Below, piece by piece: positions 52,671 to 61,269 of a DNA stretch of 64,000 bases. The first letter of the stretch is position 1. Each line of letters opens with the position of its first letter. The position numbers and the translations under genes are program-made. The notes beneath the pieces are model-generated. The model was not told the DNA's origin and did no database searches. It saw only the letters and a program-made list of their open reading frames with translations. This DNA is from CAVWTN01 sp963757945 (lineage in GTDB: Bacteria > Vulcanimicrobiota > Vulcanimicrobiia > Vulcanimicrobiales > Vulcanimicrobiaceae): positions 1,550,001-1,614,000 of the forward strand of contig CAVWTN010000002.1 of the NCBI GenBank assembly GCA_963757945.1. The letters run 5' to 3'.

Positions 52671-55466
52671 GTGGCGGGATCTGCGACGGCGTTATCTATC
52701 CTTGGGGCGCTGGCCAGTTGCGCGGCGACGCACTGGCGGCCACCTGGAGCGCAATACAACTCGATTAAACTAATAGGGAGATCATACGCTGCTATGTTGA
52801 AAGATCCGGCGTCTATTTCGGAGGTCCAGGTCGCTGCGCGCGAGATAGTCGACACGCTCGAGCGCATCGCTCAAGAAGCTAAATGCAAACTTGAGGAGCA
52901 ACCGGGCCTGACCGCCGCAGTTCCGACTTTAAACACGTTCAACTCAGCGGCTTCTCTGCAGTATCTCTCCAAAGTCTTGAATGATAATCGAACTTCGTAC
53001 GAATCGCTTCGTAAGGAACCGGCGATTGCTCGCGTGGCGGTGCGCGAAGAAGAAAGCGGCAAGGAATGGGTCTTGTATTTCTGCCGCGCTCGGCAGGGTC
53101 TGCCGCCAGGGGTGTTCAGCTATCTTACTCCGGTAGGCAGCGTTGCTTCCTTGCCCGTAGGAGAAACCTATACGTTTCCGGATGGTCGGGTCGTTCGCAT
53201 CACCGAGCGAGCAGTTCTTCATCCAACCAACGCAGAGATCAAATGGGATTCGATTGAGACGCGTGTCGAAGGAGCGCGTTTTGGTGCCACTCCCCTTACC
53301 ATAGGTTCACTCCTCGAGATCCTTCGCATAGCAGCCCCACCAATAGATGTCACGGATCCACTCGCTGCCTTCGCAGCACGGGAGGAGCTCAGAAATAGCG
53401 TCTACGAGGGGTTGCGACGTAGTGTCATCACGCACATGGGGTTGCGTGACCAGCCAGTGCTCGACCGATTTCAGGACCATATCTTTCGCCTTCCGCTCGA
53501 CACACGATTCTTTCTAGCTGGCCCTCCCGGCAGCGGAAAAACTACCACGTTGATACGGCGTCTTTCTCAAAAGCGGAATCTCGAATTACTTGAGGCTCAA
53601 GAACGTGAACTCCTTGAGCGTTCAAACAAGGCAGGCGTGGATCATGCCGTCAGCTGGATAATGTTCACACCGACGGAGTTGCTCTCGCAGTACCTAAAGG
53701 AGGCCTTCGCTAGGGAGAGCGTCCCTGCATCTGACGATAACCTAAGAACGTGGGCAGACTTTAGCAGACGGGTAGCAAGAAGTGAATTCCGACTCCTAAA
53801 ATCTCCCAACAACGCTGCAGCGCTCGTCCTAAGTGAACACTCCGATAACTTGGGCCCGGAAACTTTACAACGTAGTATTCAGCTCTTTGAAGATTTCGCA
53901 ACGTGGGATTTTGAGTACCTTCGGGCCGAAGCTAGAAAGGCGGCCGAAGTTCTAATCGCCTCCCAAGACGAGGATATCCGGGGCCTCGGGAGCCGTCTTG
54001 TTCAGCTCCCCTGGCATGCAGACGCCACGGAGCTAGTCGAATCAATCACCCTCGAAGCTGACGTAGCTGACGCGCTGTATGAAAGAAATGATGCTAGTAC
54101 TGCGAAGCAGATCGAGGATTGGCTAAGAAGGGAAATAACGGCGAACCCTGAGTTTCTCAAGGAGTTACATGCGTACTCGCGATCGATAAGACTGGGAGAC
54201 GCAGGCACGTCCGCTGACGAAAATGAGACGTTGGCCAGTCCGCAAAGCGAATCACGCGCAATCGCCGACTATTACAGAGCTCTGCGCGCACTTGCAGTTG
54301 CGACAGCATCCAAAGCAGGGCTCAATAAAGGGACTAAGAGTGAACAGATCATCAGTTGGCTTGGCGACCGCCTGCCAGCCGAATGGGAATTACGGCAAGC
54401 TGGGGAGAGACTAGCAGCCCAAGCCTCTCTGAGATTTGTCGCATCTCCCGCGGCTAGCTACATCAATGGTGCCGCCGCGCGTTATCGCCGCTTTCGCGAC
54501 CTCAGGGCAGTTGAGGGCCGCTGGTATCTCAACAGAGAGTATGCGGCGGACTCGCCTATCGACCCCCGTGAGCTCGACATTATACTCTTGCAACTGCTCA
54601 GGTTCTCTGCGGCACTTCTTAGGAAGCCAACCGTCTTATCGGGACTTGATCGGAGACCCTGGACGCCCCTGCGATCGGTGCTCCAGCTTTACCGTAACCA
54701 GGTCTTCGTGGACGAAGCAACGGACTTTTCCCCAATCCAGCTTGCATGCATGGCCTCAATTGTTAGTCCAATAACGCGCTCTTTCTTTGCATGCGGCGAC
54801 TTTAATCAGCGTCTCACGATATGGGGTACGGCCTCAATTGAGCAACTGCGTTGGGCGCTTCCTGACGTCGTGACACAAAACGTCGCAATAGCATATCGAC
54901 AGAGCAAACAACTGAATGACCTCGCGTTCGAAATTGGCCGAATCGGAGCGACTGGAGCGGACCGATCACCTTTGCCCGATCACGTGGACGCAAACGGTGT
55001 GCGTCCCGCCTTAGTGGAAAAGACGTCTCAGGAGCAAGCAGTCACTTGGATCGCAGATTGCATACGAGCGATCGAGCGGTTCGTTGGATCGCTGCCCTCA
55101 ATTGCGGTTTTCGTTAATGGGGAGGACGAAGTAGAGCCAACCGCGCGACGACTAGGTTCAGCTCTGCTCTCCGACAATATCGCCGTGACCGCTTGTCGTG
55201 GTGGCGAAACAATCGGCCACGAGGGGAACGTCCGCGTCTTTAGCGCGCATCATATCAAAGGTCTTGAGTTTGAGGCCGTGTTCTTCATCTCGATCGACAG
55301 CCTTGCCGCGAGTGAGCCTTCGCTCTTTGACAAGTATCTTTATGTCGGGGCAACGCGCGCGGCTACGTACTTCGGCATGACCTGCGAGGATGTTCTTCCA
55401 GCTCGCCTGGAGGGCTTAAGGAAGGCCTTTGTGAGTAGCTGGCATCAGCTCGAAGGAAATGAGTGA
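52671..55466 (+). CDS. Superfamily 1 (UvrD/Rep-type) helicase with unusual N-terminus
   Basis: A 931-residue protein. Walker A AGPPGSGKTTTL lies near residue 283, Walker B QVFVDEATDFSP near 678, a motif IV-like AYRQSKQLNDLA near 742, FSAHHIKGLEFEAVFF near 853 and YVGATRAATYFGM near 891 (motif VI). Residues 1-280 are not helicase. They include a helical start and a beta-rich stretch FSYLTPVGSVASLPVGETYTF near 150-170 that recalls the C-terminal domain of GreA/GreB factors. The GTG start follows the small protein by 24 bases. It faces the nuclease gene, ending 77 bases from its stop. It is probably an ATP-dependent DNA or RNA translocase of a defence system. Confidence 0.82.
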   Translation: MAGSATALSILGALASCAATHWRPPGAQYNSIKLIGRSYAAMLKDPASISEVQVAAREIVDTLERIAQEAKCKLEEQPGLTAAVPTLNTFNSAASLQYLSKVLNDNRTSYESLRKEPAIARVAVREEESGKEWVLYFCRARQGLPPGVFSYLTPVGSVASLPVGETYTFPDGRVVRITERAVLHPTNAEIKWDSIETRVEGARFGATPLTIGSLLEILRIAAPPIDVTDPLAAFAAREELRNSVYEGLRRSVITHMGLRDQPVLDRFQDHIFRLPLDTRFFLAGPPGSGKTTTLIRRLSQKRNLELLEAQERELLERSNKAGVDHAVSWIMFTPTELLSQYLKEAFARESVPASDDNLRTWADFSRRVARSEFRLLKSPNNAAALVLSEHSDNLGPETLQRSIQLFEDFATWDFEYLRAEARKAAEVLIASQDEDIRGLGSRLVQLPWHADATELVESITLEADVADALYERNDASTAKQIEDWLRREITANPEFLKELHAYSRSIRLGDAGTSADENETLASPQSESRAIADYYRALRALAVATASKAGLNKGTKSEQIISWLGDRLPAEWELRQAGERLAAQASLRFVASPAASYINGAAARYRRFRDLRAVEGRWYLNREYAADSPIDPRELDIILLQLLRFSAALLRKPTVLSGLDRRPWTPLRSVLQLYRNQVFVDEATDFSPIQLACMASIVSPITRSFFACGDFNQRLTIWGTASIEQLRWALPDVVTQNVAIAYRQSKQLNDLAFEIGRIGATGADRSPLPDHVDANGVRPALVEKTSQEQAVTWIADCIRAIERFVGSLPSIAVFVNGEDEVEPTARRLGSALLSDNIAVTACRGGETIGHEGNVRVFSAHHIKGLEFEAVFFISIDSLAASEPSLFDKYLYVGATRAATYFGMTCEDVLPARLEGLRKAFVSSWHQLEGNE

Positions 55467-55543
55467 GGGTTAACTCTAAGCGAGATTCGTGTCGCGGCCG
55501 GCAGAAGTCCGTCTGGGGAATGTCCGAAGAAGGGGCCGTCGAC

Positions 55544-57817
55544 CTACGAGGCACCCGACGTCTTTTCGAATCGCGCGGCCTCGCGACGGGACTGAAGCGA
55601 GCAGTCCCGCTGCAAGACGTATGCGACACCTTCAGGAACGTACCAGTCACGAAGAAGTTGCACGTTTGTCACGTACTTGGGATCCGGAGCGTTGCGCGCG
55701 AAGTACTGAAGCTCGGCTTGAGTCAGCGGTAGGATGGCGTCTAGTGCTGCGGGATCGTGGCCGGCCGCGGAAAAGCCCCGAGCTTCATCTTCGGTAAATC
55801 CGGCCGAAATGTACCGGGCAACGTTTAGCAAGGCGGCTTCGAGGTTCAGCTTCCGGTGCGCGGCTTCTTGTGCCTGGTCTGCAGGAAAGCCGCGCGATTG
55901 CCAGCGTTTGAATTCCAGGAACTGCGACACCGTTTCGCTCGTAGCGCCAGTCATCAGAACGGCCGACACTTCTTCGAAAGCACAAAGCCTCTCATCGACG
56001 GCCGAGCGCAGCCGCTCGATGTCCTGCAGCCCTTCAGCTGCGGCTTCGCGCCTTGCTACGAAGGCTAGCTCGTCCGCCGTGAAAGGCGCAAGTGCATGGA
56101 AAGCTCCTCCACATTCCTCCGTAAGTGCAAACCTGAGCGCATCGGTATGATTCAGCCCAACTCCCAACAGCTCCCGAGCGCATTGCCACGTCCGCTCGTC
56201 CGAACGCTCGGCAGTCAAGACGTCGTACAGATCGGCTTCCTTGTATCCAATACTGCGCCAGCGGCATTCTGACTCAAAGCGCCTTACCACATCGACGCTC
56301 TCCGCTGTCGCGAGCGCCTGCATTACTTCGCTCTGCTCGCTGGCACCGCTCTCTACAAGATTTCTCAGCGATCGAATGGCTTCCACGGTCTCGGGTGTCG
56401 GATGAAAACGCCTTGCGAAATCGACTTCGGCCTCTGACAGATCCAGTCCCTCGAGATCGTCCGGGTCGCAGCGAGGATCGAGAGCGAAATCGCGAGAATC
56501 CTCGCCTGCAAACCTCGCACGCGTATAGCATCCGGCGCGATGCCGAATCCGCTCGGCGGTCTCCCCGGATTGAACGGCTAGAAGCGCCTGCGCGTGGGAG
56601 TACCCAGCTGCTTCCCACCAGCGAACCGCCTGGACGTTAGCGATCGCCTCCGCGGACATCGAGCCGCGCCAAAGTTCGTCCCGCTCCCACGCCGTGAGCG
56701 GCCCGAGTTTCCGAATCTCTTCCGGAGACAGGCCGATAGAGCACGCCGCCTGCTCGGCAATCTGTTCTGAATATCCTAAGCCAACCATCGCATCGTACCT
56801 TCGGCATTCCTCGAGAAACGCTCCTCGGGTTCGTGCTCGAACTGACGTGCATTCAGCGAACCAGTGCTCGATAAGGTCGCGCAGTTCCACTAGAAGGGAA
56901 GGCTCTTTCGCGGCCGCGATAATATAGGCATCCCAGAGGTGCAGGACCTCGTAGCCCGCTAAGTGCAGATGCGCATCTCTGACGCGGTCGCCGGCAAGAG
57001 CGAGCGCACGGTTCTTTCGGGGCTCGTCGACCTCGATGATTAGCCGCTTTTTATGATCGGCGAAGGAGACAACGTAGGAATCGCACACGACCGCACGCGA
57101 TTCCCATTCCCAGTCACTGCGCTGCACGGCATTGGCGTCGCGTAGGACGAGACGCTCCAAATCGATCTCTGATGCTGAGCGAGGCCCGAATTGTTTAGCG
57201 GTTGCTGTTAGTTGCATGCGCCTTCGCAGCCGTTCTTCATACGAAAGGCCACGTACGAACGCATCAGCGTATTGGGCTTTGTCTCGCACGCTCGAGTCCG
57301 GCAACGGCATCTCGCGAACAGGGATCTGATCGTAGCGAATGGGACGCCTCCCGCCCGATTGCCCTCGATAGTGATCCTGACACCAAACGCCCACCTCTTC
57401 AAGGGGATACTCTAAGACGCCGATGCGCGCCATCACCTCCGAGAGGTCGCTTGCGACTTCTCCTTCGAGGCAGACGTACATGTTTGGATCACCGAGCAAC
57501 GCGAGCCCTGGGAAAATCGGGGCGCCACAAACGTCGCAGGTCGGTCGGCCTAGCGAGATCTCGCCGCACCCGGAAGCTCTCGCCGCACACTGAAAGCAAT
57601 ATGTTTGCTCAAGCGTTTGTGCTGCGGCCGCCATGAACTGCCGCTTGATGCGGACTGAACGGTTGAGATGCGATCGTACGGTGGCAGCTACCCGGTCGGG
57701 TACGGCCTGGCTCTCACTTTCCAGAAGAAACCTTGGCCCAAGCACGTCGTCGATGAGCATCACGAGACGATCGACAGGGGCATCCAACTCATCGGCGAGT
57801 TCAGCTAGCTTGATCAA
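55544..57817 (-). CDS. Zinc-ribbon, DUF559-like nuclease with long helical-repeat tail
   Basis: A 757-residue protein read from a TTG at 57817 behind AGGAAGG. Order: an IF2_N-like helical start (IKLAELADELDAPVDRLVML, 2-21), a zinc-ribbon with Cys74, 77, 84, 94 and 97, then a DUF559/Vsr-like nuclease core. In that core are SEIDLERLVLRD (Glu217/221), IIEVDEPRKN (Glu262, Asp264), an Asp277 in AGDRVRDAHLHLAGYEVLHLWDAYI, as expected for the family. Residues about 345-757 consist of helical units with phrases such as YSHAQALLAV, GLNHTDALRFAL and GFTEDEARGF, a possible UBA-like repeat array. I do not recognise the full architecture. It is probably an endonuclease of an undescribed system. Confidence 0.72.
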   Translation of the reverse strand: MIKLAELADELDAPVDRLVMLIDDVLGPRFLLESESQAVPDRVAATVRSHLNRSVRIKRQFMAAAAQTLEQTYCFQCAARASGCGEISLGRPTCDVCGAPIFPGLALLGDPNMYVCLEGEVASDLSEVMARIGVLEYPLEEVGVWCQDHYRGQSGGRRPIRYDQIPVREMPLPDSSVRDKAQYADAFVRGLSYEERLRRRMQLTATAKQFGPRSASEIDLERLVLRDANAVQRSDWEWESRAVVCDSYVVSFADHKKRLIIEVDEPRKNRALALAGDRVRDAHLHLAGYEVLHLWDAYIIAAAKEPSLLVELRDLIEHWFAECTSVRARTRGAFLEECRRYDAMVGLGYSEQIAEQAACSIGLSPEEIRKLGPLTAWERDELWRGSMSAEAIANVQAVRWWEAAGYSHAQALLAVQSGETAERIRHRAGCYTRARFAGEDSRDFALDPRCDPDDLEGLDLSEAEVDFARRFHPTPETVEAIRSLRNLVESGASEQSEVMQALATAESVDVVRRFESECRWRSIGYKEADLYDVLTAERSDERTWQCARELLGVGLNHTDALRFALTEECGGAFHALAPFTADELAFVARREAAAEGLQDIERLRSAVDERLCAFEEVSAVLMTGATSETVSQFLEFKRWQSRGFPADQAQEAAHRKLNLEAALLNVARYISAGFTEDEARGFSAAGHDPAALDAILPLTQAELQYFARNAPDPKYVTNVQLLRDWYVPEGVAYVLQRDCSLQSRREAARFEKTSGAS

Positions 57818-57832
57818 CGTTACTATACCTTC

Positions 57833-58180
57833 CTATGGTCGAGGTTTGAAAGACATGGTCCGCGGGACTGAGCAGTGTTGCGTCTTCGGGGGAAAACACT
57901 GATAGAGGGCATGTAGTTGCTGTAGTGCAGGTGCATAACGCGTGCGCGCATCTTTCCTGTCGGCGGAATCCGGCCTTTCCCTTGTTGGCAGCAATTCGCC
58001 AGTTTGTCGCTTCGCTGTAGATCGCGCCGTTGATCCAAAGCCGAATTGTCCGGTAACGGGAAGCCCCTTAATGGAACGCATGACACTGGGATATAGTCGC
58101 GCAGAACGGGGTGCCCGGTGACGTGCTTCACGGATCAGCTTCCTCGAGATGCCTTCGCTTGTGGCATCGATCTCCGCCAT
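57833..58180 (-). CDS. Possible small protein ahead of the nuclease gene
   Basis: A 115-residue frame (MAEIDATSEGISRKLIREARH...) on the same strand as the nuclease, ending 15 bases upstream of it. It is Arg/Ser-rich, has no recognised motif and its codon use is only moderately gene-like. It could be a leader gene or a chance frame in the 611-base gap. The rest of that gap, 58181-58428, shows nothing I can identify. Confidence 0.25.
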   Translation of the reverse strand: MAEIDATSEGISRKLIREARHRAPRSARLYPSVMRSIKGLPVTGQFGFGSTARSTAKRQTGELLPTRERPDSADRKDARTRYAPALQQLHALYQCFPPKTQHCSVPRTMSFKPRP

Positions 58181-58428
58181 CCGTCCGCCAACTCTCCCCT
58201 ATGCGTCTATATCCCCGTTCTTCCATCGGCGGCGAGTTACGGCGTCTTAGGCCGCATACGATATTCGCTCTCACACGGCTAAGGGCGGCACTGGCTTTCG
58301 AACGTTTCAGCGGCCGTCACGGTCCGTTCACTTCTTGGGCGGGATGCAGGTCAACCGTCAATGGTGCGAGCGGCTTGGAGAAATGACGGTCAGGTGGCTG
58401 AGCGAGGTGGCCATCCGGTGGGTGAGCA

Positions 58429-60786
58429 TCAGTCGCAGACGCGATCAAGCAACCCGAGTCGAATCGCCTGGATTGTTGAAATTGGCCGATCGTAGGCGCA
58501 CAGGCGGCGGTACAGATTCACATAGGAGTTTGCGTCGAAGGTGTGTATGCCCGAGTATCCGAGGCGGAGTGCGGCGATGACCGGATCTGCGAAGTCGATG
58601 ACGACTTGCCCATCGGGATAGCCGTATTGTCCGAAGAGATGCCGGGCGAGTGTGTGTCCCCAAACTTCGGACGTCGCGAAGGCGTCGAAGATGCCCTCGA
58701 GTTTATTCTCGGTGCGACTCGGATCGAGGCGCGGATCTTCGGCCGTTGAGCGGTAGTGGAGTTGGCAGTACGGGTGTGCCGAGCGTCGGCCGACGTCACC
58801 GAGGCTGAGGATGAGTGCGCCGCCGCCGGTAGCGGTTGCAAGTCCGGTGGTAGCGATGCGGAGCCCGCGATCTCGTAGTTGGCCCAGGATGCTCGTGAAA
58901 TGGCGGACGGCACTGGCATCCCCGCCGCGGACGTCGAGTTCAATTTCGACTTCGCGAGCGAGTAAAACCGTCGTCGCTTCGACCATGGAGTCTTGGGCCA
59001 CGAGCGCTGTCGGCATGTCGATACTCCCCAAGAGACGCACGAGTACGCTCGGACCCGAGATCGCGTTGGGAGTGACGGGTCCCACCGTGACGCGTCCGCG
59101 TCCGGCGGCACCATCGGCAAATACGTAGTAGCATTCGCCGACGCCAAGTTGCGATGGGGGGCAAAGCTGTACCGCGCTAAGCCCGCCTCGCCGCGGGTGT
59201 GGCATGAGGCGTGCAACGGCCTCGAGCGTTTCCCGTTCCGTGCTTCGGAAAAAGAGCTTGTTGCCCGTGTTCCCGAGCAGAATATTGAGCGTTGCGTCCA
59301 CGTCGCTCGAATGACTGGTGTTCTGCTGCGCGAGCCGGTTCTTGATAGCCGCCAGAGACTGTGTTGCGAGGACGCAGGTTACGCGGTAGGCGCGGCACCG
59401 GTCGAGAAACGCTTGTTCACCGCTTTCCGGGTCCGAGGTGATAAACCGTTGAAACTCGTCGCAGATGTAGAACATCGGGCGGTGCTTATTCGAGCGGCAG
59501 AAGGCGGCCTCAAAGTACTTGGTCTTGAGGACGCGGCCAGCCACCTCGGCTCCGGACGAACCAAGGTCTGGTGAAAAAACGATGGCGACGCCGTCCTCGA
59601 CGGAGTCTCGCACCGACGCTGTCCCCGAGCTAGGAAACCAGGCTGGTGCGAGGTCCACGCATCGGTTGAGATCGGCTTCTGCCAGGTCTGTTAGGTACAG
59701 CAATGCCGTTGAGAGTTCGCTCGCGCGTTGTCCGGGAGGCGCATCTAAGAGCGACGTGAGCTTTGCGTATTCTCGTGGTTCCATCCCCAGATCCCGGCAG
59801 AGGATCGCAAAGGGTTGAAGGATTGATGGATGACTCATGATCAGATGGCAGAACGCGAGATCAACTGCGAAGAAGTTGTCCCCAACGTTAAACGCAGGCG
59901 TCATTTCGATCGCCTTTAGCGCCTCCGGCAAGGTCGCTCTGATCCGAAGGACTTCACGGAAATTGATATCGCCGAACTTAGATGCGGCTTCTCTTGCCGC
60001 AAAGATGCACGTAATGATCTGCAGTGCAGAGTTTTTCCAATACGCCTCCATGGCTCCGCGAGACTGGACGAAAGCCGGCGAGCAGAGGGAGAGGGCATAC
60101 GACACGGATGCTGCGGCGCTTCGGCCTGCGAAGCCCTCGAAGAGACGAACGCGAGGCGACCCCGCTTGACCGAGCATCAGGGTCGGACGCTCCAGAGGCG
60201 CGCATTCGTCGCGAACGATCTGCTGCAACTCGTGCTTCGGATCGATAACGAGCAAGCTTGTGCGGTTGAATGCCTCACTGGCACGATAGGCCAGCGCGCT
60301 TCTCAGGAGCGGTTTGACCGCGGACACGGTTTTGCCGGAGCCCGTTTCTCCAGTGATCAGGAAGTGTCGACTCATGATACGAGGGGAGAGCGCTTTGGCC
60401 TCGATCGCGCTCCATTCATCGATGATGAATGGGAATGACTCATCATCTTCGCTCCATTCGAGCGGGCGATAGTCCGGTCGTAAGCTCTGCGTTGCGCTGT
60501 GAGAGTTTTGGATCTCCGCTCCGCGCCAGGTAGAGTCGGCGGCCGTATCGTCGAAGTCTTCGCCGAGTTGTTCGGCGTCAATCATGCAGCGAACGTCGTC
60601 AATACGATCTCGATGGCTTGCGCGAGGTTCTCGGAGTGGGCGTCCATCTGGCTCGGGGCCGACGCATTCTTGTCGAACCTCAGCAGCATCGCGCAGTTCT
60701 TGGTCGCATTTGGGGCAGCGGATGGATCCGGGCGCGACGCGACGCTCGAGGCAGACTTCGCAGGCGAGTTGGTGGTAACGCGGCAT
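58429..60786 (-). CDS. Zinc-ribbon VirD4/TraG-like ATPase
   Basis: A 785-residue protein starting MPRYHQLACEVCLERR. Cys9, 12, 24 and 27 form a zinc ribbon. A linker of about 110 residues leads to Walker A GETGSGKT at 146-153. Walker B is MFYICDEFQRFI near residue 425, followed by RVTCVLATQSLAAIKNRL, the pattern of TraG/VirD4 coupling ATPases (TraM-recognition region). These are hexameric pumps that move DNA or protein. There is no N-terminal membrane anchor, and no relaxase, VirB or pilus gene is near. A cytoplasmic, HerA-like use in defence is more likely than conjugation. The C-terminal 200 residues are unassigned. Confidence 0.77.
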   Translation of the reverse strand: MPRYHQLACEVCLERRVAPGSIRCPKCDQELRDAAEVRQECVGPEPDGRPLREPRASHRDRIDDVRCMIDAEQLGEDFDDTAADSTWRGAEIQNSHSATQSLRPDYRPLEWSEDDESFPFIIDEWSAIEAKALSPRIMSRHFLITGETGSGKTVSAVKPLLRSALAYRASEAFNRTSLLVIDPKHELQQIVRDECAPLERPTLMLGQAGSPRVRLFEGFAGRSAAASVSYALSLCSPAFVQSRGAMEAYWKNSALQIITCIFAAREAASKFGDINFREVLRIRATLPEALKAIEMTPAFNVGDNFFAVDLAFCHLIMSHPSILQPFAILCRDLGMEPREYAKLTSLLDAPPGQRASELSTALLYLTDLAEADLNRCVDLAPAWFPSSGTASVRDSVEDGVAIVFSPDLGSSGAEVAGRVLKTKYFEAAFCRSNKHRPMFYICDEFQRFITSDPESGEQAFLDRCRAYRVTCVLATQSLAAIKNRLAQQNTSHSSDVDATLNILLGNTGNKLFFRSTERETLEAVARLMPHPRRGGLSAVQLCPPSQLGVGECYYVFADGAAGRGRVTVGPVTPNAISGPSVLVRLLGSIDMPTALVAQDSMVEATTVLLAREVEIELDVRGGDASAVRHFTSILGQLRDRGLRIATTGLATATGGGALILSLGDVGRRSAHPYCQLHYRSTAEDPRLDPSRTENKLEGIFDAFATSEVWGHTLARHLFGQYGYPDGQVVIDFADPVIAALRLGYSGIHTFDANSYVNLYRRLCAYDRPISTIQAIRLGLLDRVCD

Positions 60787-61161
60787 TGAGTCGGTTCCTT
60801 TCAGTCGCTGGCGAGAGACGTGCAGGGTCTCACGGGACTGACGGAACGGGCAGACTACGAACTCTCTTTGATTGTGTGTGGAAGAGGGAGTGCGGACGGA
60901 GGCTTAATACGCGTCGCTCCAGCTAGCTCGTGCTTCCTTTTGGCTTCGACTCTCGGGGAAAGTGCAGGGTCGAGCGGGGTAGGAAGGGGCGGCAGACCTG
61001 CTGGCGACACACGGCTCATGAGCGCACTCTTGACGCCGTTCGCTAACTTTCTCGAAGTCCTCCTGGAACCAGGAGTCTTCGCATCTCGTGCCGCCGGATT
61101 GTTCCGAGGCGCGGGCTGGATAGTTAATATATCCAGGGCTGGGCCTGGTTGTCAAGGGGCC
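60787..61161. other. Upstream region of the VirD4-like ATPase gene
   Basis: No gene is seen. The region should hold the promoter of the minus-strand ATPase gene. It includes a perfect inverted repeat with an AT-rich centre at 61116-61136 and ends at the tip of the IS3-type element. Confidence 0.4.
61116..61136. promoter_or_regulatory. Inverted repeat, possible operator
   Basis: Arms CTGGATA and TATCCAG are separated by seven bases. On the minus strand the centre reads TATATTAAC, so a -10-like box may be covered by the repeat. It is about 330 bases upstream of the ATPase start, which is far for a promoter of that gene. Confidence 0.35.
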
Positions 61162-61269
61162 TGGAGCGACCCCGTTTTGGACCGGACACGCAGCATAGCT
61201 TAAGGCCATAGGCGTAGGCCTATGCCTTGCGTATGACTATGACGGAGCGAATCGAGAATCATCACCGGC
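61162..61269 (+). repeat. Duplicated left end of the IS3-type element
   Basis: This 108-base block is repeated with a few changes from 61270 on. Both start TGGAGCG, then ACCCCGTTTTGG or GCCCCGTTTTGG, and continue past the tip into the orfA start region. It is a direct tandem copy of the element's left end. Confidence 0.88.

Noticed and set aside
58111..58580. Plus-strand frames in the gap before the VirD4-like gene
   Set aside because: Arg-rich, no motif, and they run into the opposite-strand gene.
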